Shown here piece by piece: positions 7,713-17,368 of a stretch of 64,000 nt of DNA. Source of the DNA: PALSA-1296 sp037143335 (GTDB lineage: Bacteria > Bacteroidota > Ignavibacteria > Palsa-1295); the NCBI GenBank assembly GCA_037143335.1, contig JBAWZA010000001.1:62001-126000 (forward strand), read 5' to 3'. Both the position numbers and the translations under genes were made by a program. The first letter of the stretch is position 1. Each line of letters begins with the position of its first letter. Under the pieces are notes generated by a model. It was not told the origin of the DNA and searched no databases. It was given only the letters and a program-made list of their open reading frames with translations.

Positions 7713-9575
7713 GTGAAATTCCACCGAACAATATATTCTGTGTTGAATCTAGTGCTCTGCCTTTTCGTGGTGAGTGTTAGTTCTTTGCAACCAAGTCCGA
7801 AGGCTTACGCATCAACCTCGAAAAACACAGTCACATTCACCTACCCCGCATCAGGTGCGATTAGTGCTTCACCCAAAACGAGTATCGGTTTTCATTTTAG
7901 TCTCAAAGTTGATTCCGCAATATTAGGCGAGTCAAGAGTCCACGCCACAGGTTCTATGAGCGGCGAACATCTCGGGAGGTTAGTCCTGACCCGTGACAGG
8001 CAGACGCTTATTTTTCATCCGAACACTCCATTCGCCGAATCCGAAAATGTTGATGTAGTCCTTGATCCATTCTCAGATGGCAATGTAGGGTTGGAGAAAG
8101 CTTATTCCTTATCGTTTCACGTTTCTATCCAAGCGGAGATACCGAAGGAGTATTTGAATGAGCTTAACGTAACTGCGACGCCCGAAGCACAAAACACATT
8201 CCCTCTATCTGGCTTTGATTCCATTTCGCATGACCCGCCGATAATCACTGTGCTCAAGAGTGATAACCCTTCTGCCGGGCAGTTCTATCTATCTTCCTAC
8301 AAGACGCCGAACAACAGAGGTAACACCTTTATGATGGTTGTTGATAATACTGGCAATACAATTTTTCGGAAACGGACGGATACCACTTGGGTCATGGATT
8401 TCAAGCCTCAACGGAACGGCACATGTTCGTATTTCGATGAAGAGCAGATAAAGTTTTATATTACCGATACCCGATTTTTCGTGCCAATTGATAGCATAGG
8501 AGCGGCGCACGGTTACCATACCGATGGACACGAATTGCGGGCGTTAAGAAATGGTGGCTACGCCTTGCTTGCTGTCAATGGCGAAAAATATGATATGCGT
8601 AAGGAAATTGATTGCGGCGATAGCAATGCAATCTTGCTGACGTATGTCATTCAAGAATTTGATTCGGATAAAAATCTGGTTTGGGAGTGGAATACCCGCG
8701 ATCACTTTAAACTCACCGATGCAACGAAAGAATATCTCTGCGATCCAGTCATTGACAATTCCCACGGCAACTCACTGGAATATGAGGGAGATACTGCCGT
8801 CATTCTTTCATCAAGAAATATGGATGAGATTACAAAGATCAACAGGAAGACAGGTGAGATTATTTGGCGATTAGGCGGAAAAAATAATCAGTTCACTTAT
8901 CTGAATGACACCGTCCCAATTTCTCACCAGCACTGTGCACGTAGGTTGGCTAATGGTCACATTACAATTTTTGATAACGGTTCATACCACATCGGTGCCA
9001 AGCCATACTCTCGCGCACTTGAGTATGAAGTTGACGAGGTGAAAAGAATTGCTACGAAGGTGTGGGAGTTCAGACACTCTCCCGATCTTCATGCCGAATC
9101 TATGGGATCAATGCAACGGCTAAGCTCAGGCAATACGTTAATCGGCTGGGGGCAATGCGATTCAGTGATGCTCACCGAGGTACGACCCGATGGCTCAACT
9201 GCACTCGAGATGAGAATGATGGATGGGAAATATGGAGCCTATAGTTATCGTGCATTCAAATACACGAAGGACGAACTCTCCATCGCTCCAGTTATCCAAA
9301 AATCAGAAGCATCTGTCGTGCTTCATCAGAACAGGCCGAACCCTGCTTCATCTCAGACATCGATTGGTTTCGAAATAGGTGAGACAAGCACTATCCGAAT
9401 CTCACTCTCCGATGAATTAGGTCGTGAAGTCAAGGAGTTGTTTTCTGGTGACGTTCAGCAGGGAAGTTATGAGGTGAAAATAGATACGCATTTGTTACCA
9501 ACAGGAGTTTACCTCTATACAATGACTTCGGGAGTCCACACTTTCTCCAAGAAGATGTTAATAATAAAAGATTAA
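7713..9575 (+). CDS. Arylsulfotransferase-like T9SS protein, paralog 1
   Basis: 620 residues from a GTG at 7713. Signal peptide ~1-33. Residues ~36-135 form a bacterial Ig-like (Big_5 type) domain (FTYPASGAISASPKTSIGF). Residues ~165-510 form a beta-propeller of the arylsulfotransferase (ASST) family, with SSRNMDEITKINRKTGEIIW and WRLGGKNNQFTY. The last ~85 residues are a T9SS domain (NRPNPASSQTSIGF). ASST enzymes move sulfate between phenols through a catalytic His. The family segment HD-x-R-x-LPNGN reads HCARRLANGH here, so the Asp after His is Cys. This copy may have altered or no activity. Its stop overlaps the next start. Confidence 0.8.
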   Translation: MKFHRTIYSVLNLVLCLFVVSVSSLQPSPKAYASTSKNTVTFTYPASGAISASPKTSIGFHFSLKVDSAILGESRVHATGSMSGEHLGRLVLTRDRQTLIFHPNTPFAESENVDVVLDPFSDGNVGLEKAYSLSFHVSIQAEIPKEYLNELNVTATPEAQNTFPLSGFDSISHDPPIITVLKSDNPSAGQFYLSSYKTPNNRGNTFMMVVDNTGNTIFRKRTDTTWVMDFKPQRNGTCSYFDEEQIKFYITDTRFFVPIDSIGAAHGYHTDGHELRALRNGGYALLAVNGEKYDMRKEIDCGDSNAILLTYVIQEFDSDKNLVWEWNTRDHFKLTDATKEYLCDPVIDNSHGNSLEYEGDTAVILSSRNMDEITKINRKTGEIIWRLGGKNNQFTYLNDTVPISHQHCARRLANGHITIFDNGSYHIGAKPYSRALEYEVDEVKRIATKVWEFRHSPDLHAESMGSMQRLSSGNTLIGWGQCDSVMLTEVRPDGSTALEMRMMDGKYGAYSYRAFKYTKDELSIAPVIQKSEASVVLHQNRPNPASSQTSIGFEIGETSTIRISLSDELGREVKELFSGDVQQGSYEVKIDTHLLPTGVYLYTMTSGVHTFSKKMLIIKD

Positions 9576-11035
9576 TGCGCAGATACACATTAGCAATCGC
9601 CTTTACCCTCTCCATTATTTGCTTGGTCGGCACAGTACATGGGCAAGGGAGTGAGTGGAATGGGCTTTCGGCACTACACCCAGTGGATTCGATACCGATC
9701 GAATTTCCCCCCATCACGGTACTCTCCTCTCACAATCCATCCGAGGGTACTCTATTTCTCTCGAATTTCACCTATCTCGGCAATCAGTACGGAAGGTTTC
9801 TTATAGCATTGGATAAGAGTGGTAATGCAGTCTTTAAGCAAAGCACCGAGCCATTCGGCGCCTACGATTTCCGACTCCAACCAAACGGACTCTATACGTA
9901 CTTCGATAATTTTACTTCCAAGTTTTACGGATTGGATTCTCACTATGTGAAAGTTGATAGCTTTTCGGCTGTGCACGGATACGAGACAGATTATCGCGAA
10001 CTGACCGTTCGACCCGATGGAAGGTACGCTGTCATCGCAATTGAAAGGCGTCACGTAAATATGCGAACAATTGTCTCCGACGGAGATAGCAATGCATTGG
10101 TTCTTGTTCCAATCATACAAGTATTTGATAAATCCCACAATCTTCTTTTTGAATGGAAGTCAATCGACTCTGGTCATTTTGCAATAACCGATGCGACACA
10201 TGAGACGCTCTCGGGTGGCACGATTGATTGTGTCCATGCAAACTCCATTGACTTCGAGGGCGATACGGCACTTCTTTTCTCCTCAAGAAATATGGATGAG
10301 GTCACCAAAATTGATGCAAGAACAGGTACAATCGTTTGGCGGTTGGGTGGGAAGAATAATCAATTCACATTCACTAATGATACCGTCCCCATTTCACACC
10401 AACATGATGTGCGAAGACTTCCTAATGGCAACATCACGATATTCGACAATGGAAATTATCGAAAGGGGAGAAAGCCATACTCACGCGTAGTGGAGTATGC
10501 TCTTAATGAAATCGCGAAGACGGCAACGAAAGTGTGGGAGTATCGGCATACACCAGATGTCTATACATCAGCGATGGGCAGTGCGGAAAGATTGCCGAGT
10601 GGCAACACTCTTGTAGGTTGGGGCTTGAGTGATTCACTTACGGCAACGGAGGTCACACCTTCAGGAAGCACTGCACTTGAGATTCACCTACCAAGCGGTC
10701 ATTACATCTATCGGATTCAGAAATCTATAGACCCTCATTTCCGATTTGGTGCGGTAGCTGGCACGACGAACTCTCGGACATACATAGGTGCAAATTATCC
10801 GAACCCGTTTGCCTTAACAACAGTGGTTCCGTTTACCTTGGAGAGAGAGTCTCCGGTTACACTTGAGATCGTAAATGCACTTGGGCGCAGAGTCCGACTT
10901 CTCTATCAAGGTATCCTTGAACGAGGCGATTATTCTGTTCCCCTTGCTGGTGAAACGTTAACAAGCGGTATGTATCTGTGCAGGCTTGTTACAAACGATG
11001 GTAGCTTTGCTCGAATGATTTCTGTAATAAAGTAG
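9575..11035 (+). CDS. Arylsulfotransferase-like T9SS protein, paralog 2 (no Ig-like domain)
   Basis: 486 residues, starting at the ATG inside TAATG, which overlaps the stop of paralog 1 by one base and suggests translational coupling. Signal peptide ~1-24 (ending VHGQG). The Ig-like domain of paralogs 1 and 3 is absent. The propeller at ~45-380 has HANSIDFEGDTALLFSSRNM, WRLGGKNNQFTF and the intact HDVRRLPNGNITIFDNGNY segment. The C-terminal ~80 residues (GANYPNPFALTTVV) are a T9SS sorting domain. The protein is probably secreted. The sulfate donor and acceptor are not predictable from sequence. Confidence 0.8.
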   Translation: MRRYTLAIAFTLSIICLVGTVHGQGSEWNGLSALHPVDSIPIEFPPITVLSSHNPSEGTLFLSNFTYLGNQYGRFLIALDKSGNAVFKQSTEPFGAYDFRLQPNGLYTYFDNFTSKFYGLDSHYVKVDSFSAVHGYETDYRELTVRPDGRYAVIAIERRHVNMRTIVSDGDSNALVLVPIIQVFDKSHNLLFEWKSIDSGHFAITDATHETLSGGTIDCVHANSIDFEGDTALLFSSRNMDEVTKIDARTGTIVWRLGGKNNQFTFTNDTVPISHQHDVRRLPNGNITIFDNGNYRKGRKPYSRVVEYALNEIAKTATKVWEYRHTPDVYTSAMGSAERLPSGNTLVGWGLSDSLTATEVTPSGSTALEIHLPSGHYIYRIQKSIDPHFRFGAVAGTTNSRTYIGANYPNPFALTTVVPFTLERESPVTLEIVNALGRRVRLLYQGILERGDYSVPLAGETLTSGMYLCRLVTNDGSFARMISVIK

Positions 11036-11047
11036 ACTTCTGTAGAG

Positions 11048-12847
11048 ATGAATAATATTCGAATCACAATTCTTTCCTTTATTGCACTTACGCTCGCAAC
11101 TGCAACTCTGCATGCGCAGAATAAGGTTATCTACACATACCCGTTGAAAGGGAGCATCGGTGTTTCTGCTAAGACAACAATTGGCATTCGTTACTCTACT
11201 ATGATTTGGGGTGCTACTGTAAAGAGTGGTTCTATCACAATCAGTGGCAACATAAGTGGAGTGCACACAACGAAGGTGATGCTTGCCTACGATGCACGGA
11301 CTCTAAATTTTATGCCCGACAAAACATTTTCTCCAGGCGAATACGTGACAGTGAGTGTCCACCCTATGCTAACATGGTTTGGGCAGATGACGGAAGCGTA
11401 CACATTCGACTTCCAAATTTCAAAGTCGAAATTATTACCAAGCTCGTTGGGAGCAGATCAAGGTGGTGGCACTGCACCCGAACATAACCTACCCCCAAGT
11501 TTTCCGCCACTCACAGTAGTGAAGTCGGAAAACCCATCACCTGGGTATATTTATCTCACAAATTTTACCTATACACAAAGTCCGTTCATCCCGTATCTTA
11601 TAAAGATGGATAATACGACGGATGTGAAATTTCAGAAGACTCTGTACCCTCGGTGGGCACAAGATTTTACACCGCAACCAAATGGACTCTATACATATTT
11701 TGATTTTAAGCTAAAAAAATATTTCGGATTGGATTCCTCATATGCAAAAGTAGATAGCTTTGGAGCGGTGAACGGATATGTGACCGACGGACATGAGTTG
11801 CGATTTCTTTCGAACGGAAATTACGTCCTCCTCGCAGCCTACGTTGATACCGTTGACCTCTCTCACGTGCAAGGTTCGAGCAATGCACTTGTTACATACA
11901 ATGTGATACAAGAGTTTGACCGGAACAAAGTCTTAATTTTTGAATGGCGGACGCAAGATCACTTTAATATCCTCGACGCAACGCATGAGTCGCCTCTTTC
12001 GCAAAGTATAGACTACGCTCATTGCAATTCGATAGATGAAGATTCAGACCACAATCTGATTTTGTGTTCGCGTAACCTCGATGAGATAAGTAAAATTAAT
12101 GCTGAGACAGGCGAGTTTATCTGGAGACTCGGTGGTAAACACAATCAGTTCACCACGCTCAACGATGCAATTCCATTCTCGTACCCGCATGACGTACGAA
12201 TGTTGCCCAATGGTAATATGACCATGTTTGATAATGGGAATTACCGTCCTTCTCCTTTAAAGAGTTATTCACGCGCTTTGGAGTATGTAATTGATGAAGT
12301 CAACCACACGATCACAAAGGTTTGGGAGTATAGACATAGTCCAGATTTCTATGCTTCGGCTATGGGTAGTGTCCAAAGATTACCCAGTGGCAATACATTA
12401 ATCGGATGGGGGCTTGCCGATTCAGCCTCAGCACTTAGTGAAGTAACGCCGGATGGAAATACGGCACTTGAAATCGCTATGCCAGCAGGTCAGTATAATT
12501 ATCGTGTCACGAAATTCATACCCAATGGTGCCTATCAATTTACACGAGAGAGCACTGATAAAGTATCTCCTTCTTTAACATTAACAGGTATATCTGTAGA
12601 CCCAATCTATCCAAATCCGTTTGATAAAATTGCAACACTGAGACTGAATGTCTCAAATAGAAGCAAGATGACTATTAAGCTCTACGATCTCTTTGGCAGA
12701 GAAGTACGCACTATTTTTGATGGAGTAGTGAGCGCTGGGGAGTATAGCGCAACTCTTCGAGGAGAAGGGTTAGCCAATGGTAGCTATATCTGCCGTCTCA
12801 CAACACCCACTACGACGATTACTCAGAGTCTCGTTCACTATCACTAA
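11048..12847 (+). CDS. Arylsulfotransferase-like T9SS protein, paralog 3
   Basis: 599 residues, 12 bp after paralog 2. Signal peptide ~1-24 (ATLHAQN). Ig-like domain ~25-125 (YTYPLKGSIGVSAKTTIGI). Propeller ~155-490 with CSRNLDEISKINAETGEFIW, WRLGGKHNQFTT and HDVRMLPNGNMTMFDNGNY. T9SS domain from ~515 (IYPNPFDKIATLRLN). It has the same architecture as paralog 1 but keeps the His-Asp pair. Three adjacent same-strand paralogs point to tandem duplication. The run is followed by a convergent gene at 12856 only 8 bp away, with no visible terminator between. Confidence 0.8.
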   Translation: MNNIRITILSFIALTLATATLHAQNKVIYTYPLKGSIGVSAKTTIGIRYSTMIWGATVKSGSITISGNISGVHTTKVMLAYDARTLNFMPDKTFSPGEYVTVSVHPMLTWFGQMTEAYTFDFQISKSKLLPSSLGADQGGGTAPEHNLPPSFPPLTVVKSENPSPGYIYLTNFTYTQSPFIPYLIKMDNTTDVKFQKTLYPRWAQDFTPQPNGLYTYFDFKLKKYFGLDSSYAKVDSFGAVNGYVTDGHELRFLSNGNYVLLAAYVDTVDLSHVQGSSNALVTYNVIQEFDRNKVLIFEWRTQDHFNILDATHESPLSQSIDYAHCNSIDEDSDHNLILCSRNLDEISKINAETGEFIWRLGGKHNQFTTLNDAIPFSYPHDVRMLPNGNMTMFDNGNYRPSPLKSYSRALEYVIDEVNHTITKVWEYRHSPDFYASAMGSVQRLPSGNTLIGWGLADSASALSEVTPDGNTALEIAMPAGQYNYRVTKFIPNGAYQFTRESTDKVSPSLTLTGISVDPIYPNPFDKIATLRLNVSNRSKMTIKLYDLFGREVRTIFDGVVSAGEYSATLRGEGLANGSYICRLTTPTTTITQSLVHYH

Positions 12848-12855
12848 CGTCAGAC

Positions 12856-13389
12856 CTACCAACCCATTCGGTTTCTCAGCGAAGTAATATGTGTTCGATG
12901 ATGCTTGCCATGCCAAGCATACATTGCAGCTTGTTGGTCAATGCGCCAAAGTCCAGATTCAGGATGCGAAAATTGTCGTTGAATCTCTTCCGGACTTAGG
13001 CTCCGAAGTAGCTGCGCCCACCGAGCATGTAAGCCATCAATCATGTTCAAAGAAGTTTCAACCGGAGCAGATTTTGAATCAATATGTTCCGCCCACAACG
13101 ATTCATCGTAGGGCTTAATGATTGGCGTGTCTTCGGTCAGTGCAAGTTTCAAACGAATAAAACTATTTGCATGGCTATCAAATAGATGGTGCACCACTTG
13201 GCGAACAGTCCAGCCCCCGTCACGATATGGTGAATCAAGTTGCGACTCCGAAAGCCCGCTTACACTCGCTCGGAGATCAGCAGGAAGTTGTGCAATCTCA
13301 TTCACGAAAGTTTTAAATTTTTCAGCTGTTACTGTCGTCGGTTTTGTAAACTTTCCGATAGGGAAACGAAGTTCATCTAAAGTCGGCAT
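12856..13389 (-). CDS. YfiT/DinB-superfamily putative metal-dependent hydrolase or thiol transferase
   Basis: 177 residues from the ATG at 13389 (MPTLDELRFPIGKF). The longer reading from 13437 adds 16 residues overlapping msrA and is less like the family. The sequence matches the YfiT branch of DinB four-helix proteins: GGWTVRQVVHHLFDSHANSF, PYDESLWAEH and AMYAWHGKHHRTHI supply the three metal-binding His positions. Relatives in Firmicutes act in bacillithiol transfer. Which thiol, if any, is used here is unknown. The gene lies 35 bp downstream of msrA on the same strand, so both may serve thiol/redox defence in one transcript. Confidence 0.82.
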   Translation of the reverse strand: MPTLDELRFPIGKFTKPTTVTAEKFKTFVNEIAQLPADLRASVSGLSESQLDSPYRDGGWTVRQVVHHLFDSHANSFIRLKLALTEDTPIIKPYDESLWAEHIDSKSAPVETSLNMIDGLHARWAQLLRSLSPEEIQRQFSHPESGLWRIDQQAAMYAWHGKHHRTHITSLRNRMGW

Positions 13390-13424
13390 AGTATTGTGTG
13401 AGTGATGTGGTGAGACAAAAAAAA

Positions 13425-13901
13425 TTATACATGACAATGCGTAATCCCTCGTTTGAAGAGATACTGCTGATGATATTCCTCCGCCTTCCAGAAAGTAGAG
13501 GCTGGCGTTATCTCTGTGACGATCGGCTTCATAAATTTACCACTCGCATTGAGTGCTAATTTCGAAGCTAAGGCAATTTGTTCTTGCTCAGGTGTATGAA
13601 AAAATACTGCCGACCGGTATTGCGTGCCGACATCAGGGCCTTGCCGATTTAATGTTGTCGGATTATGATTGTCCCAAAAAATATTGAGAAGAGTCTCGAA
13701 TTTCACAACGGCTGGATCGAATTCCACTTCGACGACTTCTGCATGACCTGTCCGGTCAGTGCAGACATCTTGATAGGTAGGATTATCCTTCGCTCCGCCT
13801 TCGTACCCTGAGGTTGCGGAGATTACTCCCGGAATTGTCCTATAAATCTCCTCGACTTGCCAAAAACATCCAGCCCCGAATGTTGCTTTTTCTGTTGCCA
13901 T
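13425..13901 (-). CDS. msrA: Peptide methionine (S)-S-oxide reductase MsrA
   Basis: 158 residues, full length for the short cytoplasmic form. The catalytic signature GAGCFWQVEE places the nucleophile at Cys12. GVISATSGYEGGAKDNPTY, EVVEVEFDP and YRSAVFFHTPEQ are further MsrA blocks. It reduces methionine-S-sulfoxide in proteins after oxidative damage. No resolving cysteine pair is seen at the C-terminus beyond the ITHCHV tail, whose Cys may serve that purpose. It is divergent from the propeller gene at 14022, with a 120-bp AT-rich intergenic region, and it leads a two-gene unit with the YfiT-type gene. Confidence 0.95.
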   Translation of the reverse strand: MATEKATFGAGCFWQVEEIYRTIPGVISATSGYEGGAKDNPTYQDVCTDRTGHAEVVEVEFDPAVVKFETLLNIFWDNHNPTTLNRQGPDVGTQYRSAVFFHTPEQEQIALASKLALNASGKFMKPIVTEITPASTFWKAEEYHQQYLFKRGITHCHV

Positions 13902-14021
13902 ATTTTTTTTCTTGTACTACGAAAAAGGTGTATTGCTGTTTCCGTATTTTCTGTTAAATTATTCCAAACTTGAGCGTGTTTTGAACAACTTGAATACCCA
14001 GTATCGATATACTCTACTGAT

Positions 14022-16127
14022 ATGAAACATACAATTCTTCTGATCTTCGCCTTCTTTATTCTGTCCGAAGCAAAAGCTCAAGCACAGTGGTCAACACTCA
14101 ATGGGCCAGCGGATGGAGAGATAACATTTATTACCAGGATTTCACCCTATGTATTTTGTGTGGCTTCCTCCGGTGGGCTTTATCGGTCAGATGATGATGG
14201 CGTATCTTGGAAGTTGTTGGATTTGCAACTGTCGCCTAGTGGTAAAACTAATTGTATGCTTGCGGATGGGATTAATATTTTTTTGTGCTGTGCAGAGGGG
14301 CTGTATAAATCAACGAACTTTGGTGCTACCTGGACAAAATCCGATGTAGGAGTATTACCAGCAGATCAGAGTAGTCTTTCTATCTTACGAGGGGGATCGT
14401 CACTTTACTTGCTAACGTCAAGCTTAATCAACCCAATTTATGCTTCAAGAGATAGCGGACAGAACTGGCATACTGCTTCCGATTACTTGCCGCCAAACAG
14501 CGCTGTGACAGTAATCTCGACACAAGATTCAACTGTTTATGCGAGCTGTGATAGGTACGGTATCTTTCTTTCTAGAGATTATGGGAAGAATTGGAAGGTG
14601 GCGAACGGAAATCGCCAATCTTTTACACCTGCTGCTATGCTTTTCTGTAATCAGGCAAAACTTTTCGCATCATTTTCGGATCGTTATAGTTGGTTTACAA
14701 CGGATCATGGAAATAACTGGACCGAAATTAACACGTTTGGTAGCATCAGAAACATGTGTGGCTCAGCCAACATCCTCTATGGAAGTATTGATTTTGGTGT
14801 GATCTGGCGGTCAATAGATAGTGGCGTTACATGGGTGATGACCCAGGCTCCATTACCATTTGGGAATATATCTAATACGTTGGCTTCGTGGGGTACTACA
14901 GTTCTATCGAGTGTAAGTCGTACTGAGTATGTACTTCAATCAAAAGTTATGTGCAGGTCTACCGACTCTGGCAATCATTGGGTGGTCTCAAATCAAGGCA
15001 TCTCAAATAGTTTCGTAACCGCCGTTTTAAGAAAAGACGAATTCACGTATGCTGGTACGGTTCGAAGTTCAATCTATTCCAGTAGTGACGAAGGAGCTAG
15101 TTGGCTCCAGGCAGACTCAGTCGCTCCGTCCAACACGAATCAGCCTATCCATACTTTTTTCTCCGGTTCGAATTGCATTCTCGCAAGTATCAGTCCGCGA
15201 GTTGATACTTCAAGTAGTGTGATACGTTCGGTTGACAAGGGGAGAACTTGGGCGACTGTATTTTATCCTTACAGAACCGTTTACAATTTTTGCACATTAG
15301 GGAACAAGATTTTTGCATCGTCAAATGATGGTGTTTTCGAATCCACCGACGACGGAATCTCTTGGTTGCGCTCAGCATTCAAGGCAATTGATATTAACTC
15401 TGTTTGTGTAAGTTCAAACAATTTAATCGCAAGCGATGGGAAGAATTTGTGGGTCAGTATCGATCTCGGCAGATCTTGGCTAGAATTTAGCGGGGTTGGA
15501 ACAGAGAACCTTGTGTCCACAGGAGACCAGCTATATGGGATGAAGAATTACGGATTTATTCGGTTTGCGGAAGATTTGAAATCTTGGAAAGTCATTCCAT
15601 TGAATCAGCAAATTTATAGTCTATACTCAGATACTAATGCGGTTTTTGCCCTTACGCAAGCAGGTTTGTTTTACCTACCAAAACATAATATGATTTGGCG
15701 GAAAATTACCGTAAATGTTAAGGACTCGATTTTTCAATCGATAAGCTCTGATTACAAACACTTATACGCAGGGACATCCAATTACGGTGTTTGGAAAGCA
15801 GATTATACTCTGCTTAATTTATCGCCGGATATTACTGGGCAGGTCGCGAATGTCTCAGCTAATGAGAATAACCTTATAGTGTCTTATGACATTAACACGA
15901 ATTCTTCAACGGCGAAAATATCTCTCTCTGAACCGAGCACAATCAATTTGGATGTCTATGATATTTTAGGAAGAAAAGTGCATAAACTTATCAATCATGG
16001 AACATTTGGTGTAGGAGTTCAACGGATCAACGTGGACCCAAATTCAACATTGTCCGCTGGAGAATATTTTATTCTCGGCACTATCGGGGACAAGCAAATT
16101 AGAGCAAGCTTCGTAGTTATTCGTTGA
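14022..16127 (+). CDS. Sortilin/BNR-type beta-propeller protein with T9SS domain
   Basis: 701 residues. Signal peptide ~1-21 (ending AKAQA). About a dozen Asp-box-like repeats follow, such as YRSDDDGVSWKLL, KSTNFGATWTKS, ASRDSGQNWHT and YSSSDEGASWLQ, which mark one or two beta-propellers of the BNR/sortilin/Ycf48 type. The C-terminal ~80 residues (ISLSEPSTINLDVYDILGRK to ASFVVIR) form a T9SS sorting domain, although the usual PNP start is degenerate. The function is unknown; such proteins are usually surface adhesins or glycan-binding scaffolds. It is architecturally the same as the frameshifted gene at 55719. Confidence 0.8.
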   Translation: MKHTILLIFAFFILSEAKAQAQWSTLNGPADGEITFITRISPYVFCVASSGGLYRSDDDGVSWKLLDLQLSPSGKTNCMLADGINIFLCCAEGLYKSTNFGATWTKSDVGVLPADQSSLSILRGGSSLYLLTSSLINPIYASRDSGQNWHTASDYLPPNSAVTVISTQDSTVYASCDRYGIFLSRDYGKNWKVANGNRQSFTPAAMLFCNQAKLFASFSDRYSWFTTDHGNNWTEINTFGSIRNMCGSANILYGSIDFGVIWRSIDSGVTWVMTQAPLPFGNISNTLASWGTTVLSSVSRTEYVLQSKVMCRSTDSGNHWVVSNQGISNSFVTAVLRKDEFTYAGTVRSSIYSSSDEGASWLQADSVAPSNTNQPIHTFFSGSNCILASISPRVDTSSSVIRSVDKGRTWATVFYPYRTVYNFCTLGNKIFASSNDGVFESTDDGISWLRSAFKAIDINSVCVSSNNLIASDGKNLWVSIDLGRSWLEFSGVGTENLVSTGDQLYGMKNYGFIRFAEDLKSWKVIPLNQQIYSLYSDTNAVFALTQAGLFYLPKHNMIWRKITVNVKDSIFQSISSDYKHLYAGTSNYGVWKADYTLLNLSPDITGQVANVSANENNLIVSYDINTNSSTAKISLSEPSTINLDVYDILGRKVHKLINHGTFGVGVQRINVDPNSTLSAGEYFILGTIGDKQIRASFVVIR

Positions 16128-16172
16128 TTTCTTGTTAACTACAATTTCATTTAGGAAAATCTGCCTTCATCG

Positions 16173-16180
16173 TAGATTTG
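16173..16180 (+). promoter_or_regulatory. TAnnTTTG promoter element for the PQQ-repeat gene
   Basis: TAGATTTG within CGTAGATTTG, exactly 25 nt before the ATG at 16206, the same spacing as at 6353. No -33 TTTG is obvious. Confidence 0.5.
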
Positions 16181-16205
16181 CATTATTACGTTCGATGCTT
16201 TTTGT

Positions 16206-17312
16206 ATGAAAATTTCTATCTTTGCTTTCATAGCTGTATCGTTACTCTCGGGACTGTCTTATGCCCAAGATGCGTCAACGAGTGAAGGACAACTTTCGAT
16301 TCTGCATCGGAATAGATTGTTTGCCGGTACGCCGATCAAAAAATTTTCTGCGAAAATAATTGCTCTCAAAGCCCCTGGGCAGCTCTTTTCCACGACGATG
16401 CCTGTAGCCTATGACGGCAAAGTGTATATCGGCACGGATAGCGGGATCGTGTACTTGGCAACGCCAACGGAGTTGAAACCTCTTTCCAAACTTGAAGGTG
16501 CTGGTGCGATTACGGGTGCGCCTGCAATATCTAATGATACAATAGTTGTCGGTTTTAAGAATAATCTTGTCGCCGCTTTTTCGCGCACCGATGGTTCATT
16601 GTTTTGGAAATTCGAAACGAAGGGACCAGTGGTGACAACTCCTTTGATAAAGAATAATAATGTCTATGCCTCTTCGGCAAGCGGACATGTCTATGCACTT
16701 CGTGCCGATAATGGTTCGTTCAAGTGGAGATTTACCGCTATCTCGAATCCATCGTCACCAGCCTATGACAAGGATATGCTCTTTGTCGGTAATGATAGAG
16801 GCAGACTTTATGCGATTGATACGAAAGATGGATTCAAGTCTGGATATGAGATTTGGTCCCAAAATTGGGCAGGTGGGACTCCTCTTATCAATGGACCAGA
16901 TATTTATGCAGTTGCACTTCGAGGATCGGTGTATGAAATTGATTTGACTACTGGACATTCCGTTGCAGATACTCGTAGTTTTCTTAAGATGGATGCCTGC
17001 GAACTTGCCTGCGGAAGTAATATAATGGTTGTAAGAACTACTAGCGGTCTCGTTGCTTATGACTCACGAGTCGGAGAAGGTGGGAAGTGGGAGAAAAATT
17101 TTCCGAAACCAATATCAGGCTTCCCAATTATCGTCGGTGATGTTGTCTATGCCGCTTGTTTGGATGGAAATCTGTATGCACTTGACTTGCAAACTGGGAC
17201 AGAGTATTCGCATCTCGATCTTGGATTCATTCCGATTGCTTCGCCAGCATTTTGCAATAATCAGATCGTGATTGCAAATCAGGATCAAGTATTTTTCATG
17301 AGCGGCGAATAA
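16206..17312 (+). CDS. PQQ-like beta-propeller repeat protein (BamB-like)
   Basis: 368 residues. Signal peptide ~1-20 (GLSYAQDA). Repeats of the form VYIGTDSGIVYL, RTDGSLFWKFETKG, VYASSASGHVYALRADNG, LFVGNDRGRLYAIDTKDG and YAACLDGNLYALDLQTG are PQQ-type propeller blades. They resemble BamB, the outer-membrane-assembly lipoprotein, but there is no lipobox and no T9SS tail, so it should be a soluble periplasmic protein. No PQQ-ligating residues or dehydrogenase domain are seen; a scaffold role is more likely. It has its own promoter-like box and is followed 56 bp later by a lipoprotein gene. Confidence 0.75.
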   Translation: MKISIFAFIAVSLLSGLSYAQDASTSEGQLSILHRNRLFAGTPIKKFSAKIIALKAPGQLFSTTMPVAYDGKVYIGTDSGIVYLATPTELKPLSKLEGAGAITGAPAISNDTIVVGFKNNLVAAFSRTDGSLFWKFETKGPVVTTPLIKNNNVYASSASGHVYALRADNGSFKWRFTAISNPSSPAYDKDMLFVGNDRGRLYAIDTKDGFKSGYEIWSQNWAGGTPLINGPDIYAVALRGSVYEIDLTTGHSVADTRSFLKMDACELACGSNIMVVRTTSGLVAYDSRVGEGGKWEKNFPKPISGFPIIVGDVVYAACLDGNLYALDLQTGTEYSHLDLGFIPIASPAFCNNQIVIANQDQVFFMSGE

Positions 17313-17368
17313 CAGCTATTGCCGGAGTCAATCTGAAACGTTGCTCGCATTACGCCGTACTGAATTCT

